DNA of 64,000 nt from Stenotrophomonas nematodicola (lineage in GTDB: Bacteria; Pseudomonadota; Gammaproteobacteria; Xanthomonadales; Xanthomonadaceae), in the NCBI RefSeq assembly GCF_009467805.1, contig NZ_WIAY01000002.1, forward strand, positions 1 to 64,000, in the 5' to 3' direction. The translations under genes were made by a program, and so were the position numbers. Positions 41,169 through 51,007 of this stretch are shown here, piece after piece. Position 1 is the first letter of the stretch. Every line of letters begins with the position of its first letter. A model generated the notes under the pieces. That model had not been told where the DNA came from. It saw only the letters and a program-made list of their open reading frames with translations, and did no database searches.

Positions 41169-42619
41169 GCCACGTAAAGGTCCACGTACTCGTGGACGGG
41201 CATCGCCTCCAGCACCACCGGGTCGAGCGAGGCGTCCAGGATGCGGCGCTGCTGCACCGTCGGGAAGAGGCCGGCCAGGTGCCGGCGGAATTTGTCCTCC
41301 AGCAGCGGAATGCCTTCGGCGCGGCGGCGGGCGTGGCCAAGCGGATACTCGACCGTCTCCTCCAGCGTGGTGCCGTCCTTGAAGGTCACGTGCAGCGCGT
41401 TGGCGATACTGCGCTTGTCCGGGTCCAGGTAGTCGGCGGTGAAGCGCGGCTCCTCCACGCAGGCGATGCGCGCGCGCAGCGGGTCGATGCGTGGATCGGC
41501 GGCGACGTCGTCCTCGTAGTCCTCGGCAACCAGCCGGCCGAAGATCAGCGCGATGGCGACCATGTACTGCACGCAGTGGTCGCGGTCGGCCGGATTGTGC
41601 AGCGGCCCGGGCTTGTCGATGATCCGCAGGCAGGCCTGCTGGGTGCGCAGGGTGATCCGCTCAATGTCCTCACTGCGCCTGCCGGCCGCCCGCATCCGGG
41701 CGTGCACCTGCATGGCCGCTTCCACCGCCGTCTGGCCGTGGAACTCGGCCGGGTAGCTGATTTTGAACAGCACGTTCTCCATCACATAGCTGCCGTAGGG
41801 ACGCTGGAAGCGGAACGGCTGCCCGCCGAAAGACACGTCGTAGAACCCCCACGTCGGCGCGGTCAGGGCACTGGGATAGCCCATCTCGCCCGTGGCCGCC
41901 ATCAGCGCCAGGCGCACCGCGCGGCTGGTGGCGTCGCCGGCCGCCCAGCTTTTGCGTGAACCGGTGTTCGGCGCATGCCGGTACGTGCGCAGGGCCTGTC
42001 CGTCCACCCAGGCCAGCGACACCGCGTTGAGCATGCGTTCGCGGTCCAGCCCGAGCAGGTGCGCGACCACGGCAGTGGAGGCGACCTTGACCAGCACCAC
42101 GTGGTCCAGTCCGACCCGGTTGAAGGCATTTTCCAGTGCGAGGCAGCCCTGGATTTCATGCGCCTTGATCATCGACACGAGCACGTCGCGCATGGTCAAC
42201 GGGGGGCGACGCAGTGCCTCGGCATTGCGGCTGAGCCAGTCGGCAGTGGCCAGGATGCCGCCGAGATTGTCCGAGGGATGGCCCCACTCGGCGGCCAGCC
42301 AGGTGTCGTTGAAATCCAGCCAGCGCACCATCGCCCCGATGTTGAAGGCGGCCTGCACCGGGTCCAGCTCGAACCGGGTACCCGGCACCCTGGCCCCGTG
42401 GACCACCCGGGTTCCCGGCGCCAGCGGCCCGAGCAGTCTGCTGCAGGCCGGAAACGACAGCGCCGCCAGCCCGCAGCCCAGGGTATCGATCAGGCAGTGC
42501 CGCGCGGTCGTGTACGCAAGGGGCGATTCCACCGGGTACTCGCGCACGTAGTCGACGATGTCGGTCATCACCGCGTCCCAGGCGACGCGCTCGTTGGACG
42601 GGGGGCTGCCGCTGGACAT
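41165..42619 (-). CDS. prpD: 2-methylcitrate dehydratase PrpD
   Basis: A 484-residue MmgE/PrpD family enzyme that dehydrates 2-methylcitrate to 2-methyl-cis-aconitate. The sequence opens MSSGSPPSNERVAWDAVMTD and has the family stretches HCLIDTLGCGLAAL and WGHPSDNLGGILA. The ATG at 42619 is preceded by GGAGC. It is the last gene of the prpB-prpC-acnD-prpF-prpD operon. PrpD acts in E. coli alone, while AcnD with PrpF does the same step in other bacteria; here both kinds are present, as also known in some Pseudomonas and Xanthomonas relatives. Confidence 0.96.
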   Translation of the reverse strand: MSSGSPPSNERVAWDAVMTDIVDYVREYPVESPLAYTTARHCLIDTLGCGLAALSFPACSRLLGPLAPGTRVVHGARVPGTRFELDPVQAAFNIGAMVRWLDFNDTWLAAEWGHPSDNLGGILATADWLSRNAEALRRPPLTMRDVLVSMIKAHEIQGCLALENAFNRVGLDHVVLVKVASTAVVAHLLGLDRERMLNAVSLAWVDGQALRTYRHAPNTGSRKSWAAGDATSRAVRLALMAATGEMGYPSALTAPTWGFYDVSFGGQPFRFQRPYGSYVMENVLFKISYPAEFHGQTAVEAAMQVHARMRAAGRRSEDIERITLRTQQACLRIIDKPGPLHNPADRDHCVQYMVAIALIFGRLVAEDYEDDVAADPRIDPLRARIACVEEPRFTADYLDPDKRSIANALHVTFKDGTTLEETVEYPLGHARRRAEGIPLLEDKFRRHLAGLFPTVQQRRILDASLDPVVLEAMPVHEYVDLYVA

Positions 42620-42639
42620 GGTGTCGCTCCTGCTGTGGC

Positions 42640-42658
42640 AGCGGGGCGGAGCCCCGCT
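42640..42658. repeat. Palindrome between prpF and prpD
   Basis: An 8-bp perfect stem AGCGGGGC/GCCCCGCT with a three-base loop lies in the 61-base gap before prpD. There is no T run. It is probably an mRNA stability or REP-like element. Confidence 0.6.
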
Positions 42659-42680
42659 CGACGTGGGTAGGCGATGCGAT

Positions 42681-43862
42681 TTACACGGGGACGCGCACCG
42701 CACCTTCCATCAGCACGCGCGCACTGCGGCTCATGATGGCCTTGGTGACTGTCCACTGGCCGTCAACGCAGGCCGCCTGGGCGCCCACGCGCAGCGTGCC
42801 GGACGGATGGCCGAAGGTGACCGCCTCGCGCGTGCCGCCGCCGGCGGCGCGGTTGACCAGTGTGCCGGGAATCGCCGCGGCAGTGCCGATGGCGACCGCG
42901 GCCGTGCCCATCATCGCGTGGTGCAGCTTGCCCATCGACAGCGCGCGCGCGTGCAGATCGATGTCGCCGGCCGCGATCCGCCTGCCGCTGGAGGACACGT
43001 AGTCCTGCGCGGGTGCGACGAAGGCGACCTTGGGCGTGTGCTGGCGCGTGGCCGCCTGCTCGACGCTGTCGATCAGGCCCATGCGTACCGCACCGTGCGC
43101 GCGGATCGCTTCGAACCGTGCCAGCGCGGCCTTGTCCTCATTGATCGCCGGCTGCAGCTCGGTGCCGGTGTAGCCCAGGTCGGCCGCGTTGAGGAAGAGG
43201 GTGGGAATGCCGGCGGTGATCATGGTCACCTCGAAGCGGCCCACGCCGGGCACATCGAGGGTATCGACCAGGTTGCCGGTCGGGAACATCGATCCGCCAT
43301 CGCCTTCGCCATCGTCGGACGGATCAAGAAACTCGAGCTGGATCTCGGCCGCCGGGAACGTCACCCCGTCCAGCTCGAAATCGCCAGTCTCCTGCACTTC
43401 CCCCCCTGCCATCGGTACGTGCGCCAGGATGGTCTTGCCGATGTTGGCCTGCCAGATGCGGACCGTGCAGATGCCGTCGCGCGGCACACGCGCCGGATCG
43501 ATGAAGCCGTTGCTGATCGCAAACGGGCCGACCGCGGTGCTGAGGTTGCCGCAGTTGCCGCTCCAGTCAACGAACGCGGCATCGATCGAGACCTGGCCAT
43601 ACAGATAGTCGACGTCGTGGTCAGGCACCGACGGCGCGGCAATGATCACGCACTTGCTGGTGCTGGAGGTGGCGCCGCCCATGCCGTCGGTGTGCTTGCC
43701 ATAGGGATCGGGCGAACCGATCACGCGCATCAGCAGCGCATCGCGGTCCGCCCCCGGCGTCTGTGCGGCGACGGGCAGATCCTGCAGGCGGAAGAACACG
43801 CCCTTGCTGGTGCCACCGCGCATGTAGGTGGCGGGAATACGGAGCTGGGGAAGAAACGCCAT
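42681..43862 (-). CDS. prpF: PrpF, AcnD accessory isomerase
   Basis: A 393-residue protein of the PrpF/diaminopimelate epimerase-fold family. It starts FLPQLRIPATYMRGGTSKGV and has GNCGNLSTAVGPFAI with the likely catalytic cysteine. PrpF converts the product of AcnD, trans isomers of methylaconitate, so it can be used by the next step. It is located between acnD and prpD in the operon. Confidence 0.96.
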   Translation of the reverse strand: MAFLPQLRIPATYMRGGTSKGVFFRLQDLPVAAQTPGADRDALLMRVIGSPDPYGKHTDGMGGATSSTSKCVIIAAPSVPDHDVDYLYGQVSIDAAFVDWSGNCGNLSTAVGPFAISNGFIDPARVPRDGICTVRIWQANIGKTILAHVPMAGGEVQETGDFELDGVTFPAAEIQLEFLDPSDDGEGDGGSMFPTGNLVDTLDVPGVGRFEVTMITAGIPTLFLNAADLGYTGTELQPAINEDKAALARFEAIRAHGAVRMGLIDSVEQAATRQHTPKVAFVAPAQDYVSSSGRRIAAGDIDLHARALSMGKLHHAMMGTAAVAIGTAAAIPGTLVNRAAGGGTREAVTFGHPSGTLRVGAQAACVDGQWTVTKAIMSRSARVLMEGAVRVPV

Positions 43863-43880
43863 GAGAAGTCCTGGTAGGAA

Positions 43881-43902
43881 GACGGCCCGTCGCCGGGCCG
43901 TC
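43881..43902. repeat. Palindrome between acnD and prpF
   Basis: A perfect 9-bp stem GACGGCCCG/CGGGCCGTC with loop TCGC lies in the 54-base gap. A GTAG (43874-43877) precedes it on the plus strand. No T run is present. Confidence 0.65.
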
Positions 43903-43916
43903 GTGAGGCGGGTGGA

Positions 43917-46532
43917 TCAGGCGACCTGCGAGGATTCCAGGAAGTCCTGGGCGAAGCGCTGCAGCACGCCGCCCGCTTCGTAGATGGACACTTCCTCGGC
44001 CGTGTCCAGGCGGCAGGTGACCGGCACATTGAGCTGCTCACCGCTGCGGCGGTGGATGACAAGCGTCAGCTCGGCACGCGGCACGCGTTCGCCGATCACA
44101 TCGAAGGTTTCAGTGCCGTCGATGCCCAGCGTTCTGCGGTTGACGCCTTCCTTGAACTCCAACGGCAACACGCCCATCCCGATCAGGTTGGTGCGATGGA
44201 TGCGCTCGAAACCCTCGGCGACGATGGCCTCCACACCGGCCAGGCGCACGCCCTTGGCGGCCCAGTCGCGCGAGCTGCCCTGGCCGTAGTCGGCACCGGC
44301 GATGATGATCAGCGGCTGCTTGCGCGCCATGTAGGTTTCGATCGCTTCCCACATGCGGGTCACCTCGCCCTCCGGCTCCACGCGCGCCAGCGAGCCCTGT
44401 TTCACCTGCCCATCGACCACAACCATCTCGTTGATCAGCTTGGGGTTGGCGAAGGTGGCGCGCTGCGCGGTGAGGTGATCGCCACGGTGGGTGGCGTAGG
44501 AGTTGAAGTCCTCTTCCGGCAGGCCCATCTTCGCCAGGTACTCGCCGGCCGCACTGCTGGCCAGGATCGCATTGGACGGGGACAGATGGTCGGTGGTGAT
44601 GTTGTCGCCCAGCACCGCCAGCGGACGCATGCCACGCAGCGGACGCTCGCCGGCCAGCGCGCCTTCCCAGTACGGCGGACGGCGGATGTAGGTGCTCTGC
44701 GGACGCCAGTCATACAGCGGGCTGATCGGCGCGCCGTGCTCCACCTTGAAGGTGAACATCGGGTCGTAGACCTGGCGGAACTGTTCCGGCTTGACGCTGG
44801 CGGCCACCACCGCGTCGATCTCGGCATCGCTGGGCCACAGGTCCTTCAGCGTGATCGGGTTGCCATCGGCGTCATGGCCGAGCGCATCCTTTTCAATGTC
44901 GAAGCGCACAGTGCCGGCAATGGCGTAGGCCACCACCAGCGGCGGCGAGGCCAGGAACGCCTGCTTGGCGTACGGATGGATGCGGCCGTCGAAGTTGCGG
45001 TTGCCCGACAGCACCGCCGTGGCATACAGGTCGCGGTCGATCACTTCCTGCTGGATCTTCGGATCAAGCGCACCGCTCATGCCGTTGCAGGTGGTGCAGG
45101 CGAAGGCGACGATTCCAAAGCCCATCTGCTCCAGGTCGCCAAGCAGGCCGGCCTCCTCCAGGTACAGCTGCACGGCTTTGGAACCGGGCGCCAGCGAGCT
45201 CTTGACCCACGGTTTGCGGGCCAGGCCGGCACGGTTTGCATTGCGCGCCAGCAGCGCAGCAGCAATCACGTTGCGCGGGTTGCTGGTGTTGGTGCAGCTG
45301 GTGATGGCCGCGATGATCACCGCGCCGTCGGGCATCAGGCCCTGTTCCTGCTCGACCTTGCCCGAGGCCAGCTTGGCTTCATCGGCGATGCCGCGCGCGG
45401 CCAGATCGGTGGTCGCCACGCGCTTGTGCGGATTGGACGGGCCCGCCATGTTGCGAACCACGCTGGACAGATCGAACTGCAGCACGCGCGGATACTCGAC
45501 CTGGGCCAGATCGTCCGACCACAGGCCGGTGGCCTTGGCATAGGTTTCCACCAGCTGCACCTGGGCTTCTTCGCGGCCGGTCAGGCGCAGGTAGTCCAGG
45601 GTCTGCTGGTCGATGGAGAACATCGCCGCGGTGGCGCCGAACTCCGGGGTCATGTTGGAGATGGTGGCGCGGTCGCCAATGGTCAGTGCCGTTGCACCCT
45701 CGCCGTAGAACTCGATCCAGGCGCCGACCACGCGCTCCCTGCGCAGGAACTCGGTCAACGCCAGCACGATGTCGGTGCAGGTGATGCCGGGCTGCGGGCG
45801 GCCAGTCAGTTCCACGCCGATGATGTCGGGCAGGCGCATCCACGAGGCGCGGCCAAGCATAACGTTCTCCGCTTCCAGGCCGCCCACGCCGATCGCGATC
45901 ACGCCCAGCGCATCGACATGCGGGGTATGGCTGTCGGTGCCGACGCAGGTATCCGGGAAGGCCACGCCCTCGCGCACCTGGATCACCGGCGACATCTTCT
46001 CCAGATTGATCTGGTGCATGATGCCGTTGCCCGGCGGAATCACGTCGACGTTCTTGAACGCCTTTTTGGTCCAGTTGATGAAGTGGAACCGGTCCTCATT
46101 GCGACGGTCTTCGACGGCGCGGTTCTTTGCGAAGGCAGCCTTGTCGAAGCCCGGGTACTCCACCGCCAGCGAATGATCGACGATCAGCTGGGTCGGTACC
46201 ACCGGGTTGATCTGGGCCGGGTCACCCCCGGCATCGGCGATGGCATCGCGCAGGCCGGCCAGATCGACCAGCGCGGTCTGGCCGAGAATGTCATGGCAGA
46301 CCACGCGCGCCGGATACCACGGGAAATCCAGGTCCTGGCGGCGCTCGATCAGCTGGCGCAGCGAGGCGTCCAGCGTGGCCGGGTCGCAGCGGCGCACCAG
46401 GTTCTCGGCCAGCACGCGCGAGGTGTACGGCAGCGTGGCGTAGGCGCCGGGCTGCAGCGCGTCGATGGCGGCACGGGTATCGAAATAATCCAGCGAGGTG
46501 CCGGGAAGGGTCTTGCGGTAGTTGCTGTTCAT
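43917..46532 (-). CDS. acnD: 2-methylcitrate dehydratase AcnD (iron-sulfur dependent)
   Basis: An 871-residue aconitase-family enzyme. The Fe-S ligands are in AITSCTNTSNPRNV and AFACTTCNGMSGAL; the substrate part includes GTDSHTPHVDALGVIAIGVG and the C-terminal swivel domain AGADYGQGSSRDWAAKG. It dehydrates 2-methylcitrate with PrpF as partner. The start ATG at 46532 matches the usual N-terminus (MNSNYRKTLPGTSLDYFDTR). A 139-base gap with a stem-loop separates it from prpC. Confidence 0.97.
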   Translation of the reverse strand: MNSNYRKTLPGTSLDYFDTRAAIDALQPGAYATLPYTSRVLAENLVRRCDPATLDASLRQLIERRQDLDFPWYPARVVCHDILGQTALVDLAGLRDAIADAGGDPAQINPVVPTQLIVDHSLAVEYPGFDKAAFAKNRAVEDRRNEDRFHFINWTKKAFKNVDVIPPGNGIMHQINLEKMSPVIQVREGVAFPDTCVGTDSHTPHVDALGVIAIGVGGLEAENVMLGRASWMRLPDIIGVELTGRPQPGITCTDIVLALTEFLRRERVVGAWIEFYGEGATALTIGDRATISNMTPEFGATAAMFSIDQQTLDYLRLTGREEAQVQLVETYAKATGLWSDDLAQVEYPRVLQFDLSSVVRNMAGPSNPHKRVATTDLAARGIADEAKLASGKVEQEQGLMPDGAVIIAAITSCTNTSNPRNVIAAALLARNANRAGLARKPWVKSSLAPGSKAVQLYLEEAGLLGDLEQMGFGIVAFACTTCNGMSGALDPKIQQEVIDRDLYATAVLSGNRNFDGRIHPYAKQAFLASPPLVVAYAIAGTVRFDIEKDALGHDADGNPITLKDLWPSDAEIDAVVAASVKPEQFRQVYDPMFTFKVEHGAPISPLYDWRPQSTYIRRPPYWEGALAGERPLRGMRPLAVLGDNITTDHLSPSNAILASSAAGEYLAKMGLPEEDFNSYATHRGDHLTAQRATFANPKLINEMVVVDGQVKQGSLARVEPEGEVTRMWEAIETYMARKQPLIIIAGADYGQGSSRDWAAKGVRLAGVEAIVAEGFERIHRTNLIGMGVLPLEFKEGVNRRTLGIDGTETFDVIGERVPRAELTLVIHRRSGEQLNVPVTCRLDTAEEVSIYEAGGVLQRFAQDFLESSQVA

Positions 46533-46604
46533 GGCTGGCGATAGCTGCTTGTTGGCGGGCCGGGGCGTCGTGACACCGGCAAAAAAGGAGGTGCGACGCC
46601 GCAA

Positions 46605-46637
46605 CGGAGCAGACCGGCATCGCGCCGGCCTGCTCCG
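46605..46637. repeat. Stem-loop between prpC and acnD
   Basis: The arms CGGAGCAG and CTGCTCCG continue as CCGGC/GCCGG after one mismatch, with a five-base loop. No T run directly follows. It is one of the stem-loops found in or after the gene junctions of this operon. Confidence 0.65.
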
Positions 46638-46671
46638 CAAGGCACCCGCGAACGGGTGCGGTACGTCGGTC

Positions 46672-47829
46672 TTACCTGCGCTGGTCGATCGGCACGAAGG
46701 CCTGGTCTTCCGGCCCGGTGTAGTTGGCGCTCGGCCGGATGATCTTGCCGTCGACGCGCTGCTCGATGATGTGCGCGCTCCAGCCGGAGGTGCGTGCGAT
46801 GACGAACAGCGGGGTGAACATCGCCGTCGGCACGCCCATCATGTGGTAGCTCACCGCGCTGAACCAGTCCAGATTCGGGAACATCTTCTTGATGTCCCAC
46901 ATCACCGTTTCCAGCCGCTCGGCGATGTCGAACATCTTCAGGTTCTGCTGCTCGGTCGACAGCTCACGCGCCACGTCCTTGATCACATTGTTGCGCGGAT
47001 CGCTGACGGTGTAGACCGGGTGGCCGAAGCCGATGACCACTTCCTTGCGCTCGACGCGCGCCTTGATGTCGGCTTCTGCATCGTCGGGCGAGTCATAGCG
47101 CTTCTGCACTTCGAAGGCGACTTCGTTGGCACCGCCATGCTTGGGGCCGCGCAGCGCGCCGATGCCGCCGGTGATGCAGCTGTACATGTCGCTGCCGGTG
47201 CCGGCGATGACGCGGCAGGCGAACGTGGACGCGTTGAACTCGTGCTCCGCGTACAGGATCAGCGAGGTGTGCATCGCCTTGACCCACGAATCCTGCGGCT
47301 TCTCGCCGTGCAGCAGGTGCAGGAAGTGGCCGCCGATGGAGTCATCGTCGGTTTCCACGTCGATGGCGCGGCCGTTGTGGCTCCAGTGGTACCAGTACAG
47401 CAGCATCGAGCCCAGGCAGGCCATCAGCTTGTCGGCGATGTCGCGCGCGCCCGGGTGGTTGTGGTCGTCCTTCTCCGGCGACACGCAGCCGAGCACCGAC
47501 ACGCCGGTGCGCATCACGTCCATCGGGTGCGCCGACGGCGGCAGCTCTTCCAGCGCAGCCTTGACCGCGGCCGGGATGCCGCGCAGCGACTTCAGCTTGG
47601 CCTTGTAGGCGACCAGTTCGGCGCGCGTGGGCAGCTTGCCGTGCACCAGCAGGTGGGCGATCTCCTCGAACTCACTGGTGTTGGCCAGGTCCAGGATGTC
47701 GTAGCCGCGGTAGTGCAGGTCATTGCCACTGCGGCCAACGGTGCACAGTGCGGTGTTGCCGGCGGCGGTGCCCGACAGGGCGACGGACTTTTTCGGCTTG
47801 AAGCCGGGGGCGGTGGTTGCTTCGCTCAT
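46672..47829 (-). CDS. prpC: 2-methylcitrate synthase
   Basis: A 385-residue citrate-synthase-type enzyme that condenses propionyl-CoA with oxaloacetate. The family pieces include [62 protein letters not shown] and [13 protein letters not shown] with the catalytic His and Asp residues expected in the last three. GGAGGG lies well upstream of the ATG. It follows prpB by 29 bases. Confidence 0.97.
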   Translation of the reverse strand: MSEATTAPGFKPKKSVALSGTAAGNTALCTVGRSGNDLHYRGYDILDLANTSEFEEIAHLLVHGKLPTRAELVAYKAKLKSLRGIPAAVKAALEELPPSAHPMDVMRTGVSVLGCVSPEKDDHNHPGARDIADKLMACLGSMLLYWYHWSHNGRAIDVETDDDSIGGHFLHLLHGEKPQDSWVKAMHTSLILYAEHEFNASTFACRVIAGTGSDMYSCITGGIGALRGPKHGGANEVAFEVQKRYDSPDDAEADIKARVERKEVVIGFGHPVYTVSDPRNNVIKDVARELSTEQQNLKMFDIAERLETVMWDIKKMFPNLDWFSAVSYHMMGVPTAMFTPLFVIARTSGWSAHIIEQRVDGKIIRPSANYTGPEDQAFVPIDQRR

Positions 47830-47858
47830 GATCCCTCCAGGAAAACAGTGCTTCGGTC

Positions 47859-48749
47859 TTACTTCTTGGCGGCGAACAGCGCATCGAGCTGCTGCTCGAA
47901 GGCGTGGTAGCCGATACGGTCGTACAGTTCCTCGCGCGTCTGCATCGCGTCGACCACGTTGCGCTGGTGGCCTTCCCGACGGATGGTCTCATACACGTTC
48001 TCGGCGGCCTTGTTGGCGGCGCGGAACGCGGACAGCGGGAACAGCTGGATTGCCACGCCGGCCGAGGCCAGTTCATCGCGGCTGAACAGCGGGGTCTTGC
48101 CGAACTCGGTGATGTTGGCCAGCACCGGCACCTTCACCGCATCGACGAAGCGGCGGTAGGTGTCCAGGTCATAGGCGGCCTCGGCGAAGATGCCATCGGC
48201 ACCGGCCTCCACGCAGGCGATGGCGCGCTCGATCGCCGCGTCCACGCCGTCCACCTGGATGGCGTCGGTACGCGCGATCAGGAAGAAATCCGGATCGGTC
48301 TTGGCATCGGCGGCGGCCTTCACGCGGTCGACCATCTCGCCCTGCGTGACGATTTCCTTGCCGGGACGGTGACCACAGCGCTTGGCGCCGACCTGGTCTT
48401 CAATATGGCAGGCGGCCGCACCTGCCTTGATCAGCGACTTTACGGTGCGCGCGATGTTGAACGCGCTGGGGCCGAAGCCGGTGTCGATGTCCACCATCAG
48501 CGGCAGGTCGCAGACGTCGGTGATGCGGCGCACGTCGATCAGCACGTCTTCCAGGGTGTTGATGCCCAGGTCCGGCAGGCCCAGCGAGCCTGCGGCAACG
48601 CCGCCGCCGGACAGATAGATGGCCCGGTAGCCGGCACGCTGGGCCAGCAGGGCGTGGTTGGCGTTGATCGCGCCGATCACCTGCAGGGGCGATTCGGCGG
48701 CCAGCGCAGCGCGGAAGCGGCTGCCCGCGGAGGAAACAGAGGAGCTCAT
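47859..48749 (-). CDS. prpB: 2-methylisocitrate lyase
   Basis: A 296-residue enzyme of the isocitrate lyase/PEP mutase family that splits methylisocitrate into pyruvate and succinate. Catalytic KRCGH is in [18 protein letters not shown], and metal-binding Asp in MVDIDTGFG. It is the first gene of the operon, with a sigma-54 type promoter about 34 bases upstream of its ATG. An in-frame ATG 12 bases upstream is possible but less likely. Confidence 0.97.
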   Translation of the reverse strand: MSSSVSSAGSRFRAALAAESPLQVIGAINANHALLAQRAGYRAIYLSGGGVAAGSLGLPDLGINTLEDVLIDVRRITDVCDLPLMVDIDTGFGPSAFNIARTVKSLIKAGAAACHIEDQVGAKRCGHRPGKEIVTQGEMVDRVKAAADAKTDPDFFLIARTDAIQVDGVDAAIERAIACVEAGADGIFAEAAYDLDTYRRFVDAVKVPVLANITEFGKTPLFSRDELASAGVAIQLFPLSAFRAANKAAENVYETIRREGHQRNVVDAMQTREELYDRIGYHAFEQQLDALFAAKK

Positions 48750-48782
48750 GTGGCATTCCATCGTGAGTGACGGGAGGACAGG

Positions 48783-48799
48783 CGCAAGGGCCGTGCCAA
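48783..48799 (-). promoter_or_regulatory. Sigma-54 (-24/-12) promoter of the prp operon
   Basis: On the minus strand the sequence TTGGCACGGCCCTTGCG matches the RpoN consensus (TGGCACG, N4, TTGC) almost perfectly with the right spacing. It lies about 34 bases before prpB and fits the divergent sigma-54 activator PrpR. Confidence 0.9.
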
Positions 48800-48843
48800 G
48801 TCGCAACCCCATGAATTCATTGAGACTGGACCACGGCAGCGAC

Positions 48844-48866
48844 GTTTCATGTCCGTCCAATGAAAC
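48844..48866. promoter_or_regulatory. Inverted repeat, likely PrpR binding site
   Basis: GTTTCAT and ATGAAAC are perfect inverted repeats separated by nine bases, lying 45-80 bases upstream of the -24 element, a usual place for an enhancer site. A second GTAACATGG/GAAACATTGAAAC cluster follows towards prpR. PrpR binding is inference. Confidence 0.55.
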
Positions 48867-48906
48867 ACATGTAACATGGATGGAACCGAAACATTGAAAC
48901 AACGCC

Positions 48907-50526
48907 ATGTCCGTCATCCTGCCGCGCCCTCGCCTGCCCGACCCGGACCCCGGCCACCTGCCGGTGATCTGGACGGTGAGCGTCTCCCGCCTGACCGGCC
49001 TGCTCGGCGATGTGATTCCCGAATTCGACCGCCGCGCACGGATCGTGCCGATCAACCTCGGCTTCGAGGAAGCGGTGGACGTGATCGGCCAGCGGCTGCG
49101 TCGCGAGCACTGCGATGTGGTGATCGCTGGCGGCTCCAACGCGGCCTACCTGCGCAGCCGGCTGGAGGTGCCGCTGGTGCCGATCCAGGCCAACGGCTTC
49201 GACCTGATGGAAGCGCTGGCGCGCGCGCGGCGCATCGCACCGCGCATCGGCCTGGTCACCCATGCCACCGACGTGCCCACCTTCGGCAGCTTCCAGCACA
49301 GCTTCGGGCTGGACATCGAACACCGCCGCTTTGTCACCCGTGAAGACGCCCGCGACTGCATCGCCGACATGCGTGCCAACGGCATCGAGGTGATCGTCGG
49401 CACCGGCATGGCCATCGATCATGCCGAGCAGGTGGGCCTGCCGGGCGTGCTGCTGTACTCGGCCGATTCGGTGCGGCAGGCATTCGAGCATGCGCTGGAA
49501 CTGACCCAGACCCTGGCCCGGTCCGGTGCCCCGTCGCCGCGGCGCCGGCCGCCGGCCCGGCACCGCGATGCCGACCACGCCCTGCTCGGCGACAGTCCGC
49601 CGATGCAGCAGGTACGCGATCGCATCGCGCTGTACGCCCCGCACGACAGCACCGTGCTGGTCACTGGCGCCACTGGCACCGGCAAGGAACTGGTGGCGCG
49701 CCAGCTGCACGCCGCCAGTGGCCGGCGCGGCCGCTTCGTGGCGCTCAACTGCGGGGCGATCAGTGAATCGCTGCTGGAGGCCGAGCTGTTCGGCTATACC
49801 GAAGGCGCCTTCACCGGCGCGCGCCGGGGTGGGCGCGTGGGCCTGGTCGAAGCGGCCGAGGGCGGCACGCTGTTCCTGGACGAGATCGGCGAGCTGCCAC
49901 TGCCGCTGCAGACCCGCCTGCTGCGGGTGCTGGAAGAGCGCGAAGTGCTGCGCGTCGGTGCGACCGAACCTACGCCGGTGGATGTGCGTGTGGTCGCCGC
50001 CACGCTGCAAAGCCTGGAATCGCTGGTGGAGGCGCAGCGCTTCCGCCGCGATCTGTACTTCCGGCTGGCGGCGCTGCGGATCGCCCTGCCCACCCTGCGC
50101 GAACGCAGCGAGGACATTCCGCTGCTGGTGGCCCACTTCTTCCGGCAGCTCGGCCAGACCGCCTCGCCCCTTTCTGTGGCAGCGCTGCAGCGGCTGGGCG
50201 AGGCGCCGTGGCCGGGCAACGTGCGGGAACTGCGCAACGTGGTCGACCGGCTGCGCATCCACTGGCAGCACCGGCCAGGCGACCTGTCGTTGGCGCAGAT
50301 GCTGCAGTGGGTGCCGGAACTGGACGGATTGCCCCGCGCGCCCGCGCCTGCCCGGGTCGATACGCCGCCGTCGGGCGTGGGGGCGGCCGCCGCCGCCCGG
50401 CCGGACGCCGTCACGCTGCAGCAGGTCCTCGCCGCGTGCGGGGGCAACCGCGAGCAGGCGTGCGCGCAGCTCGGCGTTTCGCGCACCACGCTGTGGCGAT
50501 GGCTGCGCGCCGCCGCGATCGTCTAG
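48907..50526 (+). CDS. prpR: PrpR, sigma-54 dependent activator of the prp operon
   Basis: A 539-residue enhancer-binding protein. The N-terminal PrpR domain (about 1-190) senses the pathway intermediate 2-methylcitrate in known cases. The AAA+ domain has Walker A GATGTGKE, the sigma-54 contact EGAFTGA and Walker [15 protein letters not shown]. The C-terminal Fis-type helix-turn-helix ([20 protein letters not shown]) follows a Pro/Ala-rich linker. It is divergent from prpB across 157 bases. It explains the -24/-12 promoter there. Confidence 0.96.
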   Translation: MSVILPRPRLPDPDPGHLPVIWTVSVSRLTGLLGDVIPEFDRRARIVPINLGFEEAVDVIGQRLRREHCDVVIAGGSNAAYLRSRLEVPLVPIQANGFDLMEALARARRIAPRIGLVTHATDVPTFGSFQHSFGLDIEHRRFVTREDARDCIADMRANGIEVIVGTGMAIDHAEQVGLPGVLLYSADSVRQAFEHALELTQTLARSGAPSPRRRPPARHRDADHALLGDSPPMQQVRDRIALYAPHDSTVLVTGATGTGKELVARQLHAASGRRGRFVALNCGAISESLLEAELFGYTEGAFTGARRGGRVGLVEAAEGGTLFLDEIGELPLPLQTRLLRVLEEREVLRVGATEPTPVDVRVVAATLQSLESLVEAQRFRRDLYFRLAALRIALPTLRERSEDIPLLVAHFFRQLGQTASPLSVAALQRLGEAPWPGNVRELRNVVDRLRIHWQHRPGDLSLAQMLQWVPELDGLPRAPAPARVDTPPSGVGAAAAARPDAVTLQQVLAACGGNREQACAQLGVSRTTLWRWLRAAAIV

Positions 50527-50545
50527 CGGCCACGCGGTACGCGCG

Positions 50546-51007
50546 TCAGGGCAGCGGCTGCAGCGCCATGCGGAAGTACACCACGCGCTCGGTTTCCTCG
50601 AATCCGCACGCACGATGCGCCGCATGCGCGGCCACCGCGTCCAGCGCGCTGTCCGAGGCCAGTTCGCTGCAGCCGGCCGCGCGCGTCCAGGCCGCCGCCG
50701 CATCGAGCAGCGTGCGTCCCGTGCCCTGGCCCTGCCAGCCCGGCTGCACGTACCAGCCTTCGAGAAAGCCAACCGGCGAGCTGTCGGTGCCGTTGACGTA
50801 GTCGCGGCGCAGCCGCACCTCGACAAAACCGATCGCCTCGCCGTCGGCCGTACACGCCAGCAGCACCGCCCCGTCGGTGTCGGCCAGCGACAGCGCCAAC
50901 GCATCAACCGTGTCGTCGGCGTCGGGCCACAGCCCCAGCCTCAGCCGCGCCCATGCCGCCGCGTCGGCGGGCACCGCCTGCCGGATCACGGGCGCAGGCG
51001 CACTCAC
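50546..51007 (-). CDS. Aminoglycoside 6'-N-acetyltransferase, AAC(6')-Iz-like
   Basis: A 153-residue GNAT protein that looks strongly like the chromosomal AAC(6')-Iz group of Stenotrophomonas: [65 protein letters not shown] and [19 protein letters not shown]. It would acetylate amikacin- and tobramycin-type drugs. The GTG at 51007 is chosen because it overlaps the pdxH stop by four bases (GTGA) and gives the expected length; an ATG 24 bases upstream is an alternative. The overlap suggests translation is coupled to pdxH. Confidence 0.85.
   Translation of the reverse strand: MSAPAPVIRQAVPADAAAWARLRLGLWPDADDTVDALALSLADTDGAVLLACTADGEAIGFVEVRLRRDYVNGTDSSPVGFLEGWYVQPGWQGQGTGRTLLDAAAAWTRAAGCSELASDSALDAVAAHAAHRACGFEETERVVYFRMALQPLP

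Noticed and set aside
44052..46544. Long plus-strand open frame across acnD
   Set aside because: Antisense shadow; acnD has the Fe-S and substrate motifs.
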